Assembly: GCA_903865745.1 (NCBI GenBank)
Contig: CAIPKV010000059.1
Span: 1-64,000, forward strand
Length of the DNA stretch: 64,000 nt
DNA from: an uncultured Verrucomicrobia subdivision 3 bacterium
GTDB taxonomy: Bacteria; Verrucomicrobiota; Verrucomicrobiia; Limisphaerales; UBA11358
Reading direction: 5' to 3'
Shown here: one piece after another, positions 25,394-34,741 of the stretch
Layout: the number at the start of each line of letters is the position of its first letter
Numbering within the stretch: the first letter of the stretch is position 1
Position numbers and translations under genes: made by a program
The notes under the pieces: generated by a model
The model's database searches: none
Told to the model about the DNA's origin: nothing
Seen by the model: only the letters and a program-made list of their open reading frames with translations

Positions 25394-26779
25394 TCAACTG
25401 CGCCCGCCGGTGGCTTTTCTTTTTTCAACGAATTGCGCGCGCCATTTTTCGACGCGCTCCTTGATTTTCTTTTCCACACCTTGCTCGGTCGGCTGGTAAT
25501 AAGTTTTATCCACGCCTAAATAATCCTGCGCGACGAAATGTTCCTTACCATCGTGTGCGTATTCATAGCCTTTACCATGGCCGAGGCGTTCGGCGCCTTG
25601 GTAATGTTTGTCGCGCAAATGTTCCGGCACGGCAATCGTTCGACCTGAACGCACATCGTCCAGCGCGGCGTCAATCGCCAGATACGCTGAATTGCTCTTG
25701 TTTGCCGTGGCGATGTAAACCGTCGCTTCCGCCAGGGGAATCCGCGCTTCGGGCCAGCCGACAAATTCCGCTGCTGACAAACAGGCGTTCGCCAGCACCA
25801 GCGCCATGGGGTCGGCTAGCCCGACATCTTCTGCCGCACAAATCACGATGCGGCGTGCGATGAAGCGCGGGTCTTCGCCGGCGTGAATCATCTTAGCGAG
25901 CCAGTAAAGCGCGGCGTCCGGATCACTGCCACGCATGGATTTGATGAACGCAGAAATCGTGTCGTAATGCGCATCGCCGTCGCCGTCATAAACCACGGCC
26001 TTTTTTTGGATGCTCTGCTCGGCGACGGCGAGGGTGAGGCGGATGACGCCATCCGCGTCCGGCGCGGTGGTGAGCGCGGCGATTTCCAACGAGTTGAGTG
26101 CCTTGCGGGCATCGCCATCGGCAATCTTGGCGAGATGGCTTAGCGCATTTTCATCAGCAAATATCTTCAAGTAGCCGAGGCCGCGTTCTGCGTCGGCTAA
26201 AGCACGCTGTAGTAAGGCAAGCAAATCTTCCTCGGTCAGCGGGCGCAGCTCGAAAATCTGCGAACGCGAGACGAGCGGCGAATTAACGAAGAAAAACGGG
26301 TTGTGCGTCGTGGCGCCAATGAGCTTGATGACGCCGCTTTCGACATCCGGCAGCAAGACATCCTGTTGCGATTTGTTGAAGCGATGGATTTCGTCAATGA
26401 AGAGAATCGTGGAGGCGCCGATGTTTTCCAGACGGTTGGCGGCGGCGGACAAGACGCGCCGCATATCGGCCACGTTAGATTCCACGCCGCTCAATCTTTC
26501 GAACTTGGATTTGGTTTGGCGCGCGATGATTTGCGCGAGCGAGGTCTTGCCGGTTCCCGGTGGACCGTAAAAAATCAGCGACTGAATGCGGTCGGCCTCA
26601 ATAGCGCGGCGCAGGAGTTGGTCGGAGCCGAGGATGTGGGACTGGCCAGCGTATTCATCGAGGTTGCGCGGGCGCATCCGGGCGGCGAGCGGTTGACTGC
26701 GGAAGGTATCTGGCGCAGGCACGGATGTATTGGCCGGCAAGTTTTCTGCCGGGGTTTTAAACAGTTCATCGCGCGCCAT
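25394..26779 (-). CDS. rarA: Replication-associated recombination ATPase RarA/MgsA
   Basis: This AAA+ protein of about 461 residues acts at stalled replication forks. It contains Walker A YGPPGTGKTSLA at about 71-82, Walker B ILFIDEIHRFNKSQQD, sensor 1 LIGATTHNPFF and the C-terminal MgsA tetramerisation region with KSMRGSDPDAALYWLAKMIHAGEDPRFIARR. I used the ATG at 26779; the longer frame to 27007 runs across an intrinsic terminator and the candidate 6S RNA. A 6S RNA gene next to rarA (COG2256) is a known arrangement in other bacteria. Confidence 0.93.
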   Translation of the reverse strand: MARDELFKTPAENLPANTSVPAPDTFRSQPLAARMRPRNLDEYAGQSHILGSDQLLRRAIEADRIQSLIFYGPPGTGKTSLAQIIARQTKSKFERLSGVESNVADMRRVLSAAANRLENIGASTILFIDEIHRFNKSQQDVLLPDVESGVIKLIGATTHNPFFFVNSPLVSRSQIFELRPLTEEDLLALLQRALADAERGLGYLKIFADENALSHLAKIADGDARKALNSLEIAALTTAPDADGVIRLTLAVAEQSIQKKAVVYDGDGDAHYDTISAFIKSMRGSDPDAALYWLAKMIHAGEDPRFIARRIVICAAEDVGLADPMALVLANACLSAAEFVGWPEARIPLAEATVYIATANKSNSAYLAIDAALDDVRSGRTIAVPEHLRDKHYQGAERLGHGKGYEYAHDGKEHFVAQDYLGVDKTYYQPTEQGVEKKIKERVEKWRAQFVEKRKATGGRS

Positions 26780-26814
26780 GCTTGGAAGACTAGCACCCGG
26801 TAAATTGTTTCCCA

Positions 26815-26847
26815 AAATAAAAAAGCCCGCAACGGGTGGCGGGCTTT
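26815..26847 (-). terminator. Intrinsic terminator between 6S RNA candidate and rarA
   Basis: On the minus strand AAAGCCCGC and GCGGGCTTT form a stem with an eight-base loop, followed by TTTTTTATTTT. It lies 35-70 bases upstream of the rarA start, where no protein-coding gene ends, and is best explained as the end of a small RNA transcript. Confidence 0.8.
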
Positions 26848-26873
26848 GATTGGCGGAGTGCCGAAGCAAGGCG

Positions 26874-27071
26874 TCAATCTTGAAAGAAACCCCACCATTG
26901 CCGTGTCTAACTGTATCCTTCGGACATATGTTGCCATATGTGGGACTCGCCCGGCGGCTTACAACTTTCGGGCAATGCCGACGTGCTGGCCACCGTCTGC
27001 GGCTCATCCCGAGTTCGTTTTAATTACGGTCCAAGGACTGTTGCGAATCACGAACAGGGCAGGGAAATTGA
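26874..27071 (-). ncRNA. ssrS: Candidate 6S RNA
   Basis: The minus-strand RNA of about 198 nt folds by eye into the 6S layout. The closing stem is UCAAU/AUUGA, CCCUGCC/GGUGGGG and CGUG/CACG. It leads to a central bubble bordered by GUCCUU/AAGGAU and GGAC/GUCC. The 3' side of the bubble carries a 7-bp hairpin ACAUAUG-GCAA-CAUAUGU. A terminal stem begins ACGAACU-CGGG/CCCG-AA-AGUUGU. The 5' CCCUGCCCUGUUCG text resembles 6S RNAs. Length, the bubble, the following terminator and the position directly upstream of rarA agree. 6S RNA sequesters sigma-70 RNA polymerase. I ran no covariance model. Confidence 0.62.
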
Positions 27072-27229
27072 TTTTTTAAAGAACAAGCTGAACTACCTAG
27101 AAGTTCGTCCCGCCGGACACTTTTCTCAAGTGAAATTTACAAAAAAATTTTCGCGTTTTTGAAACTGGCGCTTGCATTGCCAGTGAGACAGGCGTCTAAT
27201 TAAATTTCTTCCCTGTGTCTACCCGTATT

Positions 27230-30200
27230 TCACTTACCCGTCTGACCGTCGAGATTTTTCCGGATGATGGCGGCAATGGCCTCGGGCTTGAACGGTTTGC
27301 GGATGAAGTTGACACCCTCGGTGAGCGTGGCGTGGCGACCCTCCAGATTGCCGGTGTAGCCGCTGGTATAAATAACTTTCAGCGACGGCTTGTCCGCCAG
27401 TAGTTGGTGACCCAGTTCAATGCCGTTCAGGTTTTCTGGCATGATGATGTCGGTGAACACGAGTTGAATGCGGTCGCGGTGTTGTTGCCAAATCTTCAGT
27501 GCGGCCGGGCCGGACTCAGCCTCCAGCACGGTGTAGCCGCAACGTTGGAGCAGGTCGCTGACAAAGGTGCGCAGCGGGAACTCATCCTCCACAAGCAGGA
27601 TGGTTTCATCGCCCCACGGCAACACCGACTTCAGCTTGGCTTCAGATTTTTCCGTCTGGGCCGGGGCGACGATGGTAAAGAAGACGTTGAAGGTCGTACC
27701 CTTGCCGATTTCGCTCTGCACCGTAATTTCGCCGTGATGCTGCTGCACAATGCCATAGACGGTGGCAAGGCCAAGGCCGGTGCCCTTACCCACTTCCTTG
27801 GTTGTAAAAAACGGCTCGAAGATGCGCGGCAAGATTTCCGGGGCAATGCCCGTGCCAGTGTCAACCACGGATAAGCAGACGCGGTCCGTCGGCTGGCAAT
27901 TTTCCACCCGGGTGCGGATGGTGAGCCGGCCGCCGTCGGGCATGGCGTCGCGGGCGTTGACGGCGAGGTTGAGGATGATTTGCTCGATCATGCCGACGTC
28001 GGCATGGACGAGCGGCAGCGCGGGCGCGTATTCCGCCTGAAGCGAGACGTCTTCGCCGAGGATGCGCTGAAGCATCTTGGTCATCTGCGAAACCGTCTCG
28101 TTGAGGTCGAGGTTGACCGGCTGCATCTGCTGTTTACGGGCGAACATCAGCAGTTGGCGCGTCAGGCCGGCCGCGCGTTCGCTGGCGCGCGCAATCTGGT
28201 TGGAACAATCGCGGATTTCCGACGGTTGTAAATCAAGCCCCTGCAACAGCGCGGCGTTGCCTTGAATGACGGTGAGAATGTTGTTGAAATCATGCGCGAT
28301 GCCACCGGAAAGCTGGCCGACGGCTTCCATCTTTTGCGACTGGCGGAGCTGGGCCTCGAGATTTTGCCGTTCTTTTTCGGTGCGAATTTTGTCGGTGATG
28401 TCCGCGACGATGGACAGGCAGCCGCAAATTTGACCGCTCGCGTCGCGCCACGGTGTGTTGCGCCATTCGCAAGTCAGCCGGCGTCCATTCTTGGTCACGT
28501 TTTCATTAATGGAATGGCTGGCCACGTTCCCGGATTGAATAACCTCTTTCCAAATTCTATCTATGTTTGGTTGGACTTCCGGCGGCACAATCAGTTTGTA
28601 GGCGTGCTGGCCCATGGCCTCGGTGGTGCTCCAGCCGAATATCTCCTCGGCGGCATGGTTCCATTCCGCCACGCAGAAATCGCGGTTCCACGCGATGAAC
28701 GCCAGCGGCATCCGGTTCATGTAAAACTGCGTGCGCTCGACGGCCTGGCGCAACTCTTCTTCCATCCGCCGGCGCTGGGTGATGTCCTGTTTGATGGCGA
28801 CGAAATGCGTAACCCGGTTTTTGCCGTCATGCAGCGGCGAGATGGTCATGTCCTCCAGATAATAGCTGCCATCCTTGCGGCGGTTGATGATTTCGCCGTG
28901 CCAGACCTTGCCGGCCAGAATAGTCTCCCACATCGCCTGATAATATTCCCGGCCGTGCTTGCCGGAGCGGACCAGTTCGCGCGGGTTTTTCCCGAGGCAT
29001 TCGGCGAATGCGTAACCGGAACTCGCGGTGAACGCCGGGTTAACCCACTCGATGATACCCCGTGCATCGGTGATGAGGATCGAGTTGGCGGCCGTCTCCA
29101 GTGCGAGGCTTAGCAGGCGCATGGATTCTTCCGCGAGCCGCTGCTTCGTGATGTCGCGGCCGATGCCGACCAAGCCGGCGACTTTGCCTTGCGGGTCGCG
29201 GAAGGCCACCATATTCGTCACCACCGTGCGGTGCTCGCCGTCAGGAAAAGTGATGTCGTCCTGATTGGTGCAGAAGGTTTTTGATGTGAGCACCATCGCT
29301 TCGCTCGCGCGGAAGTATGCCGCTATTTCCGGCGGCAAAAATTCAGCGTCCGAGTGGCCCAACATTTCCGCTGGCTCCTTGCGGTAACAGCGGGCAATCG
29401 AATTGTTGGCAATCAGATAGCGGCTTTCCAGGTCTTTGACAAAAATGAAATCCGGCGCGAGATCAATCAGCGTGCGTAACAGCTGCCGCTCATGCTCCGT
29501 GGACTTTTCCGCTTGCAGCTGCTTCGTCACATCGCGAAAACTCCAGACACGGCCGATAATTTTATCCCCAAGCTGTTGCGGGCGCGAGACGCGGTCGAAT
29601 ATCCGGCCGTCCTTGAAATAAATCGTGTCATAGGATTCCTCTGCGGGCTGCCGGTACAGTTCCTGGACGCGCTTTAGAAAAGCTTCCGGTTCCTGAAGCT
29701 GCTCTAGCACCACGGAAAGAATCGTCTGCTCGTCGTTTTGCGCCAACAGTTCGGGCGGAACGCGCCACATTTCGAGGAAGCGGTTGTTGTACGTCGTGAT
29801 TTTGCCCGTTGTGTCCACCACGAGGATACCGCTACCGCTGGACTCAATAGTCGTGCGCAGAAGCGAAATGGATTGCGCGAGCTGATCCTCGTATTCCTTG
29901 CGTTCGCTGATGTTGCGCACCAGCGCAGCGAACAAATGCTGCCCCTGCAGTTCGTAGCGGGTCAGACTGACTTCCACGGGAAAGGTCGTACCGTCCTTGC
30001 GTCGTTGCCGGCCGCGTAAAGTCTCGGAATGGCCGGGCTTGATTTGCCGCCACAGCAGCTGCAGCTCTTCCAGCGGAGTGTCTTGTTCCAGGTCTGCCAC
30101 CGTCATCCGCAGCAGTTCCTTGCGCGTATAGCCCGAACTCTCGCAGGCGCTCCGGTTCACGTCGATAAAATGTCCGTCGGGGCCATGCACAAAAATCGCG

Positions 30201-31000
30201 TCGGAGGCTTGCTCTACCAGGGTCCGGAAACGTTCCTCGCTCACGCGCAAGTTTTTCTCGGCGCGCGCCTTGATGATGGCGGTGGCCGCCGTGTGCGTCA
30301 CCAACTCGATAATCCGGACATCCTTGTCCTCGGGGAGACCGGTCTGGTCATGATAAATGGCGAACGTGCCGAGCACTTTGTTCTGCTCATCCAGAATCGG
30401 CGTGGACCAGCACGAACGCAACTTATGCGGCAGCGCGAGGTGCTTGTAATCCGTCCACAACGGATCATGCGCAATGTCTTCGACAAACACTGGTGAACCC
30501 CGGTAAGCCGCCGTGCCGCAGCTGCCCACTTTCGGACCGACCGCCACCCCGTCAATCGCGTTCACGTATTCCGCCGGTAGCGACGGCGCCGCGCCGTGCC
30601 GCAGATGCAGGCCATCCGGGTCCAGTAGCAAAATTGACGCCCGCAGTTCCCGCGTTTGCGCCTCGATACCGCGCAGTAGCGTATCCAGTGTATCTTTCAG
30701 CGGCTTGCCGCTGGCAATCATCTGCAGCGTCTGGTTTTGGAGCTGCGTCAGGGCGTCCGCCGCCTTGAGTTCCGCAATCTTCTGCGCTTCACCCCTCAGC
30801 GCCTGCCGCACGATGAAATACATGATGGCCATCGTGAACAACACGAATACCACATCATTAACGGTCTCCATCCGCATCAGCAGCCGCTTGTCTTTGATGA
30901 ACTGGTCTAAAAGATCATCGGAAAAATACGCCCAAACTGCTGCGATGATGCCGTATAACAGGCTCGCGCGGAATGCCACCTTGCTGGAGGTATGGTTCAT
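27230..31000 (-). CDS. Hybrid sensor histidine kinase with GAF, PAS repeats and receiver domain
   Basis: This protein of about 1256 residues begins with two membrane helices (about 10-30 and 48-66), then a GAF domain (about 95-240; [21 protein letters not shown]), four or five PAS domains (for example [25 protein letters not shown]), a HisKA domain with the phospho-acceptor in [17 protein letters not shown], a HATPase domain ([36 protein letters not shown]) and a C-terminal receiver ([25 protein letters not shown]). It is probably a stand-alone signalling protein. The open frame continues antisense through alaS to 32323; I chose the ATG at 31000, where the first helix begins. Confidence 0.88.
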   Translation of the reverse strand: MNHTSSKVAFRASLLYGIIAAVWAYFSDDLLDQFIKDKRLLMRMETVNDVVFVLFTMAIMYFIVRQALRGEAQKIAELKAADALTQLQNQTLQMIASGKPLKDTLDTLLRGIEAQTRELRASILLLDPDGLHLRHGAAPSLPAEYVNAIDGVAVGPKVGSCGTAAYRGSPVFVEDIAHDPLWTDYKHLALPHKLRSCWSTPILDEQNKVLGTFAIYHDQTGLPEDKDVRIIELVTHTAATAIIKARAEKNLRVSEERFRTLVEQASDAIFVHGPDGHFIDVNRSACESSGYTRKELLRMTVADLEQDTPLEELQLLWRQIKPGHSETLRGRQRRKDGTTFPVEVSLTRYELQGQHLFAALVRNISERKEYEDQLAQSISLLRTTIESSGSGILVVDTTGKITTYNNRFLEMWRVPPELLAQNDEQTILSVVLEQLQEPEAFLKRVQELYRQPAEESYDTIYFKDGRIFDRVSRPQQLGDKIIGRVWSFRDVTKQLQAEKSTEHERQLLRTLIDLAPDFIFVKDLESRYLIANNSIARCYRKEPAEMLGHSDAEFLPPEIAAYFRASEAMVLTSKTFCTNQDDITFPDGEHRTVVTNMVAFRDPQGKVAGLVGIGRDITKQRLAEESMRLLSLALETAANSILITDARGIIEWVNPAFTASSGYAFAECLGKNPRELVRSGKHGREYYQAMWETILAGKVWHGEIINRRKDGSYYLEDMTISPLHDGKNRVTHFVAIKQDITQRRRMEEELRQAVERTQFYMNRMPLAFIAWNRDFCVAEWNHAAEEIFGWSTTEAMGQHAYKLIVPPEVQPNIDRIWKEVIQSGNVASHSINENVTKNGRRLTCEWRNTPWRDASGQICGCLSIVADITDKIRTEKERQNLEAQLRQSQKMEAVGQLSGGIAHDFNNILTVIQGNAALLQGLDLQPSEIRDCSNQIARASERAAGLTRQLLMFARKQQMQPVNLDLNETVSQMTKMLQRILGEDVSLQAEYAPALPLVHADVGMIEQIILNLAVNARDAMPDGGRLTIRTRVENCQPTDRVCLSVVDTGTGIAPEILPRIFEPFFTTKEVGKGTGLGLATVYGIVQQHHGEITVQSEIGKGTTFNVFFTIVAPAQTEKSEAKLKSVLPWGDETILLVEDEFPLRTFVSDLLQRCGYTVLEAESGPAALKIWQQHRDRIQLVFTDIIMPENLNGIELGHQLLADKPSLKVIYTSGYTGNLEGRHATLTEGVNFIRKPFKPEAIAAIIRKNLDGQTGK

Positions 31001-31126
31001 GGGAATAAATTGACGCTGGCAGTATGTTTCAACCCCGCCGCTTTTGCAACCGGCACCGAGCAAAACTTCCACTCGCTTGCCCACCCCCGTTCTGCTACCG
31101 TCTTCGCTCAATTTTGTCTGATAACC

Positions 31127-34126
31127 ATGACCACCAGCACCCAGATTCGCAAAGACTTTCTCGATTTTTTTAAGTCGAAAGCGCACACCATCGTTCCCTC
31201 GTCCTCGCTGATGCCGGACAGCCCCAATCTCCTGTTCACCAACGCCGGCATGAACCAGTTCGTGCCCATCTTCCTCGGCCAGACCAAGTGCCCCTACACC
31301 CCCGGCCGCGCCGCCGACACCCAGAAGTGCATCCGCGCCGGTGGCAAGCACAACGACCTCGACGACGTCGGCCTCGACACCTATCACCACACCTTCTTCG
31401 AGATGCTCGGCAACTGGTCCTTCGGCGACTATTTCAAGCGCGAAGCCATTGATTGGGCGTGGGAACTCGTCGTCGGCATCTGGAAATTCCCGCCGCAACG
31501 CCTCTACGCCACCGTTTACAATCCCGACAAGACCAAGCACGACCCCAGTGACTTCGACCAGGAAGCGTGGAACTTCTGGGCGGAGAAATTCCGTTCCGTC
31601 GGCCTCGACCCCGCCGTTCACATCGTCAACGGCAACAAGAAGGACAATTTCTGGATGATGGGCGAGACCGGCCCGTGCGGCCCCTGCTCCGAACTCCACG
31701 TGGACCTCACGCCCGCTGGCGACACCAAAGGCGCGCTCGTGAACAAAGGTTCCCCCGCGTGCATCGAGATTTGGAACCTCGTTTTCATCCAGTACAACGC
31801 CAATCCCGACGGCACGTTCTCCCCGCTGCCGGCGCAGCACGTGGACACCGGCATGGGTTTTGAGCGCGTGACCTCCATCATCCAAGGCACGAAGAACTTC
31901 ACCGATTTCGCCAACGCCAAGATTTCCAACTACGAGACCGACATCTTCCGCCCCATTTTCGATGTTTTGGAGAAAATGAGCGGTAAAACCTATCGCAGCA
32001 CCCTCCCAGTGTCCCAAAGTGGGGCAAATCCGCCTTTTTCCGGCCCCAACGCTCCCGCCGTTGGGCCCAATGCCGCCGTGGTTGGGGCCAATCCTCACAC
32101 TATTGGGGCCAATGCTCCCGCCGTTGGGACCAATCCTCCCATGGTTGGGGCCAATGACGCCACCGTTGGGTCCAATCTCCCCACGGCTGGGGCCAATGAC
32201 GCCGCCATTGGGGCCAATCTTCCCACCGTTGGGGCCAATCCTCCCGCCATTGGGGCCAATCTTTCTACCATTGGGGCCGACCAAATTGCCGTGGACATCG
32301 CTTTCCGGGTCATCGCGGACCATATCCGGACGCTCAGCTTCGCCATTGCTGATGGCATCCAGCCCGGCAACAACGACCGCAACTACGTCCTGCGCCGCAT
32401 CCTGCGCCGCGCCGTCCGCTACGGCCGCACGCTAGGCTTCAAGGAACCGTTCTTCTACAAGCTGGTGGATGTGCTGGCCGACACCATGGGCGACGTCTTC
32501 CCCGAGATTCGCACCCGCAAGAAAGTCGTGCAAGAAACCATCCGCATCGAGGAAGAGGCGTTTAATAAGACGCTGGATAGGGGAATTGCAATGTTTGAAG
32601 ATGCGGTTGGTCTAATAAATTCTGGCGAAGTGGTTCTTCAACAAATTCCGAATAGTGATAAAATGGTTGCTGCTTCGGTTGCTAAAGAAATTGATGCCAA
32701 CTTTGCTTTCATGCTTTACGACACTTACGGCTTCCCGCTCGACCTAACCGAGTTGATGGCGCGCGAACGCGGTTTGACCGTGGACACCGCAGGTTTTGAA
32801 AAGTTGATGGAAGAGCAGCGCGCCCGCGCCCGCGCCGCGCAGAAGAAGGAAGTCATTTCCCTCTCGCAAATCGAGACCACCACGCCCACCAAGTTCGTCG
32901 GCTACGACGCACTCGCCGTGCCGGCCAAGGTGCTGGAAGTCGTTTCGCTCAAGGATAAGACCGCCGTCATTCTCGATACCAGCGCGTGCTACGCCGAGAT
33001 GGGCGGCCAGGTCGGCGATACCGGCGAGCTGACCGGCAGCGGCCAGCTCTGGCGCATCGTCAACACGCAGAAGTCCGGCAACACCTTCCTGCACTTCGTC
33101 GAGGGCGGCGATGCCCCCGCCATCGGCGCCGGCGTAACGTTGTCCGTCGAGAAGTCGCGCCGCGATGCCATCCAACGGCATCATACGGTGACGCATCTGC
33201 TGCATTGGGCGCTGCACGAAGTCGCCAGCAAAGAGGCTTCGCAGAAAGGTTCCTTCGTCGGCCCGGACAAACTGACCTTCGATTTCAACAGCGCGCCGCT
33301 CACGCCCGCGCAGGTCGCCGACATCGAGAAGCTCGTGAACGAACGCATCGTGGAGAACGCCGGCGTCTCGTGGACGGAAGTCGCCCACGCCGACGTGAAG
33401 GCGCGCAAGGACGTGATGCAATTCTTCGGCGATAAATACGGCGACACCGTGCGCGTGGTCCAAATCGGCGGCGGCGCGGGCAAGTTGGATGGCTATTCCA
33501 TGGAACTCTGCGGCGGCACGCATACGCGCGCGACGGGCGAGATTGGTCTGTTCCGCATCGTCAGCGAAGCCGCCGTGGCGGCAGGCGTTCGCCGCATCGA
33601 AGCCGTCGCGGGTCTGACGGCTTACGACCTCGCCAATGAACAGTTGCAACTCATCAAGAGCATTGCCGCCAAAATCAATTCGCCCGTCGGCGAGTTGGAA
33701 AAGAAAGTTGAGGCCCTCCTCGCGCATCAGAAGGAACTCGAGAAGGCGCTGAAGTCTGCCCAGCAGCGCGAGGCATCCAACGCCGCGAGCAATTTGCTGG
33801 AGTCGGTTCACACCATCAACGGTACGCCCGCTATCATCCACAATGTCGGCGGCGTGGACGGCGACTTTTTGCAAGGCATCGTGGATGCGCTGAAATCGCA
33901 GTTCAAAGGCGTGGTCGTGCTCGGCGGCGCGGCGAATGGCGCGGTCACCTTGATCGCGTCGGTCTCCGCTGACTTCACCGCCAAGGTGCAGGCGGGCAAA
34001 ATTATTCAAACCATCGCGCCCATTGTTGGCGGCAAAGGCGGCGGCAAGCCCGACCACGCGCGCGGCGGCGGCAAGGACGCCACCAAGCTCGACGAAGCGC
34101 TAGCCAAGGCGAAGAGCTTGCTCTGA
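31127..34126 (+). CDS. alaS: Alanyl-tRNA synthetase with a heptapeptide-repeat insertion
   Basis: AlaRS charges tRNA-Ala. The 999-residue protein has the aminoacylation domain (QIRKDFLDFFKSKAHTIVPSSSL; TGMGFERV), the AFRVIADHIRTLSFAIADG helix, the editing domain (HHTVTHLLHWALH and CGGTHTRATGEIG) and a C-Ala domain ending in GKGGGKPDHARGGGKD. Typical AlaRS has about 875-900 residues. The excess is explained largely by residues about 299-382: twelve seven-residue units (GANPPFS, GPNAPAV, GANLPTV and so on) in the loop between TDIFRPIFDVLEKMSGKTY and AFRVIADH, encoded by 21-bp DNA repeats. I chose the ATG at 31127; an upstream frame to 30992 lacks homology. Confidence 0.95.
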   Translation: MTTSTQIRKDFLDFFKSKAHTIVPSSSLMPDSPNLLFTNAGMNQFVPIFLGQTKCPYTPGRAADTQKCIRAGGKHNDLDDVGLDTYHHTFFEMLGNWSFGDYFKREAIDWAWELVVGIWKFPPQRLYATVYNPDKTKHDPSDFDQEAWNFWAEKFRSVGLDPAVHIVNGNKKDNFWMMGETGPCGPCSELHVDLTPAGDTKGALVNKGSPACIEIWNLVFIQYNANPDGTFSPLPAQHVDTGMGFERVTSIIQGTKNFTDFANAKISNYETDIFRPIFDVLEKMSGKTYRSTLPVSQSGANPPFSGPNAPAVGPNAAVVGANPHTIGANAPAVGTNPPMVGANDATVGSNLPTAGANDAAIGANLPTVGANPPAIGANLSTIGADQIAVDIAFRVIADHIRTLSFAIADGIQPGNNDRNYVLRRILRRAVRYGRTLGFKEPFFYKLVDVLADTMGDVFPEIRTRKKVVQETIRIEEEAFNKTLDRGIAMFEDAVGLINSGEVVLQQIPNSDKMVAASVAKEIDANFAFMLYDTYGFPLDLTELMARERGLTVDTAGFEKLMEEQRARARAAQKKEVISLSQIETTTPTKFVGYDALAVPAKVLEVVSLKDKTAVILDTSACYAEMGGQVGDTGELTGSGQLWRIVNTQKSGNTFLHFVEGGDAPAIGAGVTLSVEKSRRDAIQRHHTVTHLLHWALHEVASKEASQKGSFVGPDKLTFDFNSAPLTPAQVADIEKLVNERIVENAGVSWTEVAHADVKARKDVMQFFGDKYGDTVRVVQIGGGAGKLDGYSMELCGGTHTRATGEIGLFRIVSEAAVAAGVRRIEAVAGLTAYDLANEQLQLIKSIAAKINSPVGELEKKVEALLAHQKELEKALKSAQQREASNAASNLLESVHTINGTPAIIHNVGGVDGDFLQGIVDALKSQFKGVVVLGGAANGAVTLIASVSADFTAKVQAGKIIQTIAPIVGGKGGGKPDHARGGGKDATKLDEALAKAKSLL
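32021..32293. repeat. Degenerate 21-bp tandem repeats in alaS, cluster F
   Basis: Twelve full units of 21 bp plus a partial one share the core TTGGGGCCAAT, itself a dyad (TTGG-n2-CCAA), followed by a C/G-rich variable part such as CCTCCCGCC. The phase keeps alaS open, giving G-[APTS]-N-x-x-x-[VI] heptapeptides. The antisense strand is also stop-free here (repeated IGPNGGx), which is why an antisense frame crosses it. Codon choice in the units differs from the surrounding gene because the core is fixed at DNA level. Confidence 0.92.
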
Positions 34127-34138
34127 TTCAAGCTCGCC

Positions 34139-34690
34139 ATGGCAACCACAACCTCAGCCCGTCGCAAACGCGCCAAGCAATTGCCGTCCGTGGAAATTCG
34201 CGAGATGGAATTGCGCGACGTGCCGCAGGTGTTCGAGCTGGGCGAGAAGTTATTTACCGCTGAAGAATGGCCGACGCTCTATCGCTCGTGGGATGACCAT
34301 GAGCTGGCGCAGTTGTTCAGCAGCGACGCGGAGACGTGTCTCGTCGCCGAGGCGGACGACAAGATTATCGGCTTCGCGCTCGGCCGCGTGACGGAAAAGC
34401 CGCACAGCGCCTGGCGTTACGGTCTGCTCATGTGGCTGGGCGTGGATCGCCGCTTCAAGCGCGCCGGGATCGCGACGCGGCTGGTGCGGCAGTTGACGGG
34501 GCTCTTCATTGACCGCGACGCGCGCATCATGCTCGTGGATACGGCGGCCAAGAATCACGCGGCGCTGGCCTTCTTCCGGCGCAACGGCTTTGGCCAGGAA
34601 ATCCGCCACGTCTATCTCTCGCAGAATCTGGAGAACCATCCGCGCTACATCGAACGCAACGACGACAGCGAGGACGATACGGACGATTAA
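34139..34690 (+). CDS. GNAT-family N-acetyltransferase
   Basis: This 183-residue protein has a GNAT fold: VEIREMELRDVPQVFELGEKLF at the first strand and helix, CLVAEADDKIIGFALGRVTE in the central strands, an acetyl-CoA binding segment DRRFKRAGIATRLVRQLTGLF (RxxGxA type) and NHAALAFFRRNGF at the end. The substrate is unknown; RimI-type protein acetylation is possible. It starts 12 bases after alaS and so is probably co-transcribed with it, and is followed by a strong hairpin terminator. Confidence 0.85.
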   Translation: MATTTSARRKRAKQLPSVEIREMELRDVPQVFELGEKLFTAEEWPTLYRSWDDHELAQLFSSDAETCLVAEADDKIIGFALGRVTEKPHSAWRYGLLMWLGVDRRFKRAGIATRLVRQLTGLFIDRDARIMLVDTAAKNHAALAFFRRNGFGQEIRHVYLSQNLENHPRYIERNDDSEDDTDD

Positions 34691-34722
34691 AAAACCTCCG
34701 TCGCGATGACGGAGGTTTTGTA
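34689..34722. terminator. Bidirectional intrinsic terminator between GNAT gene and pckG
   Basis: AAAACCTCCGTC and GACGGAGGTTTT form a perfect 12-bp stem with a four-base loop between two convergent genes. A runs precede and T runs follow the stem, so it can stop transcription from either side. Confidence 0.9.
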
Positions 34723-34741
34723 TCTAACTAAGTTGGTCAGT

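Noticed and set aside
26780-27007. Extended N terminus of RarA
   Set aside because: It crosses an intrinsic terminator and the 6S RNA candidate and has no similarity to RarA.
31001-32323. N-terminal extension of the hybrid kinase with repeated IGPNGGx heptads
   Set aside because: It is the antisense of alaS, including its 21-bp repeats; the kinase's first membrane helix begins at the ATG at 31000.
32744-34057. 437-residue antisense frame in alaS
   Set aside because: Antisense shadow of a GC-rich conserved gene; it has no recognisable domain.
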